A program made the translations under genes and the position numbers. Positions 58,457 through 64,000 of a stretch of DNA of 64,000 nucleotides are shown in pieces (the stretch's first letter is position 1; each line of letters opens with the position of its first letter). The notes under the pieces are model-generated. The model saw only the letters and a list, made by a program, of their open reading frames with translations, did no database searches and was not told the origin of the DNA. Origin of the DNA: Sclerotiophoma versabilis (taxonomy: Eukaryota; Ascomycota; Dothideomycetes; Pleosporales; Didymellaceae). The DNA is taken from contig JAAROD010000095.1 of assembly GCA_012274445.1 (NCBI GenBank), positions 868,001 through 932,000 of the forward strand, read 5' to 3'.

Positions 58457-59474
58457 GTTGGCGGCTGTTGCAAGATTGATCGATCGAAGCAGTTTGGTAA
58501 CGTGTATGATGTTCGGTGTGTCAAGGAAGCGGCAGCTTGTCCGAGCAGTGATGTCAAGGTCGTCGTTGTTGATGCCCACGCACCCACGCCTTCGAGAACT
58601 CGATGATCCATTTCATCTGCCCGGAAGAGTTAGATGTGGCGCAGGCAACGCCACGATCATCACATGCGCTGCCGTTGGCGGAGCTCACTGCCACACGCCC
58701 CACCCGCTTGCACCCTTGCTGCATGAGATCACGGTTTGAGGATGGATCTGAGTGGATCAACATTTGATGGTCTCAGGACCTTGCACATTATCATTGGCAC
58801 ATCTCAGTTGATGGTCTGTGTTTGCAGCGGTTATGCGACCGTCACCGTATAAAGCATGCGTGAGGTGGACGAGAACAAAGCTTGATAGGCGCGGCTGAAA
58901 CTAGGAGGTCATTAGGACCATGGTCGTATATAGAACGTATTCTCATCTAGCGTTCCACATTCCTGATTTATATTCTCCTCGCCTGCCAGGACTGAAATTC
59001 CACCGATCTTGGATTAATTGTGTCCACGAGTAGTTCCAAGGGCCCCCACGTAGCGAGATTGACTGCCCCTTCCACTTGCTCAAAGGCATGGACGCATCCA
59101 CCTCTCGTCTCAAGCACAGCCGTGGCACCAGTGGCGCCTGAAACGACCCTCGAGCACAGCATTGAGCTGGCTCCACGTTGTTCGCTGTCAGCAGACGCAT
59201 TCACTTTGACTTGCAGAGTTGATCCAGCGGAAATCTCCCGTCTCCCGTCCACAACGTTCTTGAAATTGAAGACCCCTGCCAAGTACCACGCAACCTTGCT
59301 GCAGCTCCGACACCCCGGCTCAGGGCTTCAACAACCTGTTGTTTCGGTGTCGAGGACAGTCACGTCCAAGCTCTGGTTTAAAGGCCGCAGGTCTCCGCTG
59401 TCGAGGGGCGCGATCCGCACGCACTACTCCACGATACGCCGAGACCGATATACGATAACGCACCCCGCGTCGCC
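58457..59474. promoter_or_regulatory. Divergent promoter and leader region, CBP4 / CHS4
   Basis: About 1 kb between the CBP4 and CHS4 start codons. Frames on both strands (59020-59928 plus; 59282-58968 minus) are open but begin at GTG or TTG and conflict with each other. The sequence is better read as a long CHS4 leader and promoter. Confidence 0.5.
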
Positions 59475-62400
59475 ATGGCATACCAGCAGCAGTACAACGG
59501 CCGCCAACAGCCGCGACAGCAGCAACAACAATATTCCGATCAGGGATATGCGCCACAGGGACAGCATCAGTATGCAGGCTATGATAACCAGTACGACCAG
59601 CAGTATTACGATTACGGCTACGATCAGCACGGACATGAGCAGCACAGCTGGGACGATGGCTACTACAACGACCCGCAGGCCGGCTCTGGGCATGCGCAGC
59701 AGCAGCAGCAACAACAACAGTACAGTGATGCAGGCGCATATGGGAGACAGCCTCCGCGAGCGCAAGGCCGCAGACCACCGCCGCAACAGGCGCAATATGG
59801 GCATGACCAGGGCTATGACATGCAACAACCGCAGCGACCACGGCAAGGGCAGGGGCAGGATCCCAGGCGCCCAATGGGTCGAGGAGATGCACCGCCTCCT
59901 AATCAACAGCAGGGGCGTGGAGGACTGAGACCACAAGGTGAGCCGGCTTGGGTAATAATCAACAACGCCACGCTGATCGCTAGATGCAGGCTTGGATCGC
60001 TCTTTGTTACAGCAGAAACCCCCCAAAGCAATAGCGCAGGATAACCCATTCCCGACCTTTCCTACCCAAAATGCGAAGCAGGCACCGTCGAAAGACAACT
60101 TGGACCAGGCGATGTCAAAGATGGACATCAACAGTAACAGGCCAGCGGAGAGGCAGAGGCGGCCCTCAGCACGCGGCATGCATCCAGATGGCAGAGGCCC
60201 GGGGAGGCCAGTGCCGAATGGTAGATCAGACTCAGGCCAGTTCGAAGGTAACGCGCAAGGGCAACGTCAGCCACCGCCCAACCGTATGCCTTCCGGGCAG
60301 CGACCACCCCCAATGGAACTGGGTGGCAGCAGAGGTCCACCTCAGCCACGACAACAGGGTCCAAAGTCACCCTCGCAGCAGATGTTCGGACCTGGCGCGC
60401 AGCGGGCGGCGACCATGCCCCAGAACACAAACACGAACCAGCAGCAATGGGCTGACCCTGGTGCTCTAGATAGCTATCATGGCCCCGAGTCACCCTCTTA
60501 TATTCCTCCCAGGCCATCGACAGCTAATAGCAACAAACACAATGGACATCCTCGACAACCACAGCAGCAACCGCATATGCCCCGGATGCAGACCCAGCAG
60601 CAGCAGCATTTTGTACCGGGTCAGCAGTTACCTTCGCCAGATGACCATCGTCCCACCCTAGACAACTTCTACGATGACTACTATCAACAGGACAGCGACC
60701 GGAAAAGCATAGCGTCAACAATAGACATGCCGAACTTCGATGCAATACCAGAGACGAGTCGCGGACACAGACGAGGCGACTCGATAGATAACCATTTATC
60801 GCCAACCAACTTCAGCGGGCTGCGACAGAACAGTGAGGCAGTCGGTTCAGTGCCAAGCAACTTCCAGCAGCACTCATTGCGAAGCAGGTCACAACCTGAT
60901 CTGAATGCGCAATACCATGGCGCATATGAAATGGCTGCAGGTGCTCCTCCCATGCCTGCGCCGCCAAGAGCGAATGCAGGTTTCGCAGGGCCTAACGGGT
61001 TTCCGAATGGGCCCCGTGAACGAGGGCCGCCTTCACGTGGCATGACTACTGACGGTATGCCACGAGGACTACCCAATCAAGGCTATGGCGTAGACCAGCA
61101 ACCGATCTTTGACCCACGGTACGGAAAGGGCCCACCGCCCGTTCAGCGAGGATACTCAGATGATACTGCCTACTCTGAGCCGCCGCCAAATACCATGAGG
61201 AACGTCTCCTCCCCGTTGCCAGGTCCCCCTATGGCCAGACCTGGAACAGCAGCACCTGCACCTGGGCGTACTCCAAGCGACCCACTTGGTCGACGACCTG
61301 GTACGGCTCAACCACAGGTGAACCCAGATGCGCTACCTGCACATCCAGTTCCTATCCGAGCTGGGCTTGTGCAACAGCAACAACAGCAACAGCAGCCGCA
61401 ACGCCAGCAGACAAATGCCCAGAGACCGCCTCCCATCCGACAATACAATAGTGATCAGTCGCGTAACAGCCTTGAAAGCCAGCACTCTATTACACAACGG
61501 TCTGCCGGGCTACATCCTGTAACATACGATGAGCTCAACCGCCTACGCAAAACTTGGAAAGACAATCCCACAGATGATGCTACAGGGCTAAGACTTGCGA
61601 AAAAGCTGGTGGAGGCTGCAAGCGTTTTAGCGGATGAGAATGGCACAGCAGATAAGCGTACACGCGACAAGAACAAGGAAAAATTCGTTCTCGAGGCTCA
61701 CAAGATCGTCAAAAAGCTTGCTCAACATCAATACGGCGAAGCCATGTTTTACCTTGCAGATTGCTACGGTCAGGGGCAACTCGGCCTGCAAGTCGATACC
61801 AAAGAAGCGTTCACACTCTATCAAGGCGCCGCAAAAGCCGGGCACGCAGCAAGTGCCTATCGTACAGCTGTATGCTGCGAGATGGGACACGAAGAAGGCG
61901 GCGGGACGAAGCGTGATCCATTGAAAGCTGTACAATGGTACCGACGCGCTGCGGCTCTGGGTGATACCCCAGCGCTCTACAAGATGGGTATGATCCTTCT
62001 CAAGGGTTTGTTGGGGCAGCAAAAAAATCAGGGCGAAGCTATCAACATGCTCCAGCGAGCCGCCAACCAAGCAGACCGAGACAATCCTCATGCCCTTCAC
62101 GAGTTGGCCCTTATCTATGAGCAGCCAGCCAACGGGAACGAACGCATCATACAAGATGAGGCGTACGCTTTGCAGCTCTTCATGCAAGCAGCGGACCTTG
62201 GCTACAAGTTCTCACAGTTCAGGCTCGGTCAGGCATACGAATATGGACTGCTAGACTGTCCAATCGACCCAAGGAAGAGCATTGGATGGTACACGAAAGC
62301 CGCAGCACAAGAAGAACACCAGAGTGAACTCGCCCTTTCCGGGTGGTACCTTACCGGCATTGAAGGTGTGCTGCAACAGAGTGACACCGAAGCTTATCTT

Positions 62401-62715
62401 TGGGCTAGGAAGGCAGCATGCGCAGAACCTCCTTTACCGAAGGCGTTGTTTGCTATGGGCTACTTCACTGAGGTGGGCATAGGGTGTCCAAAGAGTTTGG
62501 AAGAGGCGAAGAGGTGGTATGGAAGAGCTGCTGGTAAGTTGCTCAGTAAACCGAGATAGATCAGGGGTGGCTAACAAGGAGCAGCATACAAATTCCCGAA
62601 AGCGCAGGAACGTCTTGAGGAATTGAAGCGTGGTGGGTCGAAAGCCCAGATGAAGCGCGAGCGTCTTAGTAGGAGCAATCAGAAGCAGCAGGAGGAGAAT
62701 TGCAGTGTGATGTGA
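59475..62715 (+). CDS. CHS4: Chitin synthase activator Skt5/Chs4 with Sel1 repeats and CaaX box
   Basis: Skt5/Chs4 proteins activate and localise chitin synthase at sites of wall growth. Exons 59475-59937, 59990-62533 and 62585-62715 give 1045 aa; introns are 52 nt (GTGAGC…TGCAG) and 51 nt (GTAAGT…GAGCAG, GGCTAAC inside). Exon 1 is Gln/Tyr/Gly-rich (QQQQQQQQ runs, repeated QYYDYGYDQ-type blocks). A long Pro/Gln-rich disordered part reaches about residue 660. The Sel1 repeat array follows (about 737-1000): GEAMFYLADCYGQGQLGLQV, SAYRTAVCCEMG, ALYKMGMILLKG, ALHELALIYEQ, SQFRLGQAYEYGL, ALFAMGYFTEVGIG. Intron 2 splicing adds a helical tail and ends in C1042-S-V-M, a farnesylation-type CaaX box known from Skt5/Chs4. 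Without that intron the box would be missed. Confidence 0.93.
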
Positions 62716-63389
62716 TGAGAAAAGAGTTGTGTAGGAAGTTTATACCCCACGCCTATGTGCAGGTGTTCGGCGCAGGGATATTATCTGGGGTTTCTGCAAT
62801 GGTTGAGCTGTGTGGAGTGTAGAATTGATATATGTGAGCGCTCAATCCATGTGTTTGCTTGCTAAGCGGGTGGTACCTTCCATCTCGACCGATCGGGCAG
62901 TCTTTCGTTTTGTAAGCGTTCTGTTTGTTCTGAGGAAAGAGGCACCACATGGCTCCTGAGAAGTTCAGAGAGTTTACCAAACATAAGGATATCCTCGCGG
63001 CTTTCAGTGATATAACGAACGTCATGGAAGAAAAGATGAACGCTCCTTTTGTTTTCGGCTTACCTCTCATCTCGACCTTGTATTGCTATGGCAGTATAGC
63101 AATTTGGTGAATCGCCGGGGCGTCGACTTCCCAAGTTGGAGTCTACAATCTCTATAGTAACTAGGTATGAGAGTAAAGACATTAAAGTGACTAAGATAGA
63201 ATAGAGCAGTATAACAAGTTGTTGTGTGTCCCAGACCTCTACTATATACAATCTTCGAACATACTTTAGTAGTATCTTAGAGATATAATTACTACTTATA
63301 AGCTCTTAGTATATACTTTATGAATTGACAGGATATAGAATAGAATAAGTGTTACACTCTATATAAGGGTGTTCCTGTATAGTTACTAC
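62716..63389. other. CHS4 3' region passing into AT-rich DNA
   Basis: Normal composition to about 63170, then increasingly AT-rich with TA-rich strings. No gene was recognised. Confidence 0.45.
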
Positions 63390-63596
63390 TGTCAGCCCGT
63401 TGGGCCATACTAGTACGGGTTGGCTGGCACTGCCCTCGTGCGGGGTAGGCCTAGTACATATAGTCAGTCCTACCTGCTGATTTTCTGCCTGGCAGCGAAG
63501 ATTCTACAGTCTATGAATTGATACTATGGTTGCCCATACTTGAATATCTTGTGTTGTGAACTAGCCCTTCGGTAAACCCTGCCTCAGGGCCTGACA
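63390..63596. mobile_element. Probable solo LTR of a retrotransposon
   Basis: A 207-bp block begins TGTCAGCCCG and ends GGGCCTGACA: it opens with TG, closes with CA and has short imperfect inverted ends, as LTRs do. The five bases before it (ACTAC, 63385-63389) and after it (ACTAT, 63597-63601) match at four of five positions, like an aged target-site duplication. It lies in AT-rich DNA and is not followed by internal retrotransposon coding sequence, so it would be a solo LTR. Confidence 0.45.
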
Positions 63597-64000
63597 ACTA
63601 TACATCTTACTACCTTTATTACTATAGCAACTATTATAAAATTGCCTACATCATGCTCCATACTATACTATAATAATAAGAAACGTAGATTTCTTGGTAG
63701 TTTAGAAAACACAACTTTGTATTATGAGCCCTTAGTTAGCAGATTTGTTAACGTAACGCAAGTTTCTCCTGGCTCACCCTATTCGCCGGATGACAAGTCG
63801 TGCCTGGTCGACGTGTAATAGTCAACAAGCTTGTAAAGTGGTGTAAAGACGAACACCTATATGACTTAAAGGAGGAGATTCACGACAAAAAGAGGTCACA
63901 ACAGTGCAACAGGTTCCGACGCACGCTCTGGTAGCAATCAACGTTATAGAATTTTTTGTACAACAGTGACACCGAAAAGAAATATCTTTTCATGGGACAT
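63597..64000. other. AT-rich right edge, with a short coding-like fragment
   Basis: Mostly AT-rich. From 63821 to the TAG at 63932-63934 the plus strand reads VNKLVKWCKDEHLYDLKEEI and continues basic, which looks like part of a protein. There is no start or family, so it may be an exon or a repeat remnant. Confidence 0.3.

Noticed and set aside
59020..59474. Upstream extension frames before CHS4
   Set aside because: GTG/TTG starts and conflicting open frames on both strands; the CHS4 start at 59475 has a good context and the expected Gln/Tyr-rich N-terminus.

Overview
The window is a stretch of a filamentous ascomycete (Pezizomycotina) nuclear chromosome. The genes carry short introns of about 46-67 nt with GTAAGT/GTACGT-type donors and CTAAC/CTGAC-type branch sites. 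The proteins are typical of moulds: LSM1, App1, eIF1A, RAD1/XPF, Cbp4, Skt5/Chs4, DUF1996, PLAC8 and FLC/TRP-like. Overall protein style suggests Dothideomycetes (Pleosporales-like); that is inference, not a search result. Many genes are split by introns, so the exon models here were assembled by hand from splice sites and reading frames.

Layout. (1) 1-29.5 kb is gene-poor and accessory-like. It has a 7.5-kb GC-rich gap, a broken PLAC8 gene beside an AT-rich tract, a small secreted SnoaL-like protein, a mitochondrial-type thioesterase, a 70-aa acylated small protein, a truncated FLC/TRP-like pseudogene, a large DUF1996 secreted protein and two short spliced genes of unknown function. (2) 29.5-43.5 kb is denser: LSM1, an SDR, the phosphatidate phosphatase App1, a dienelactone hydrolase, a Lys/Glu-rich protein, a zinc-cluster-like regulator and a TauD-like dioxygenase. 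(3) 43.5-51.5 kb is again nearly empty apart from a dead copper amine oxidase. (4) 51.5-62.7 kb is a compact housekeeping block: SDR, unknown protein, eIF1A, RAD1, CBP4 and CHS4. (5) The right end is AT-rich and holds a probable solo LTR.

How the genes relate. No biosynthetic cluster or operon-like system is visible. Gene pairs are divergent (LSM1/SDR, unknown/eIF1A, CBP4/CHS4) or convergent (SDR/unknown, eIF1A/RAD1, zinc-cluster/TauD) with short spacers. The most distinctive pattern is gene decay: three recognisable families (PLAC8, FLC/TRP-like, copper amine oxidase) are broken by stops and frameshifts in the sparse segments, while the dense segments are intact. Several stops look like G-to-A or C-to-T changes, as repeat-induced point mutation would give, but ordinary decay is also possible.

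No tRNA, rRNA or CRISPR array was found.
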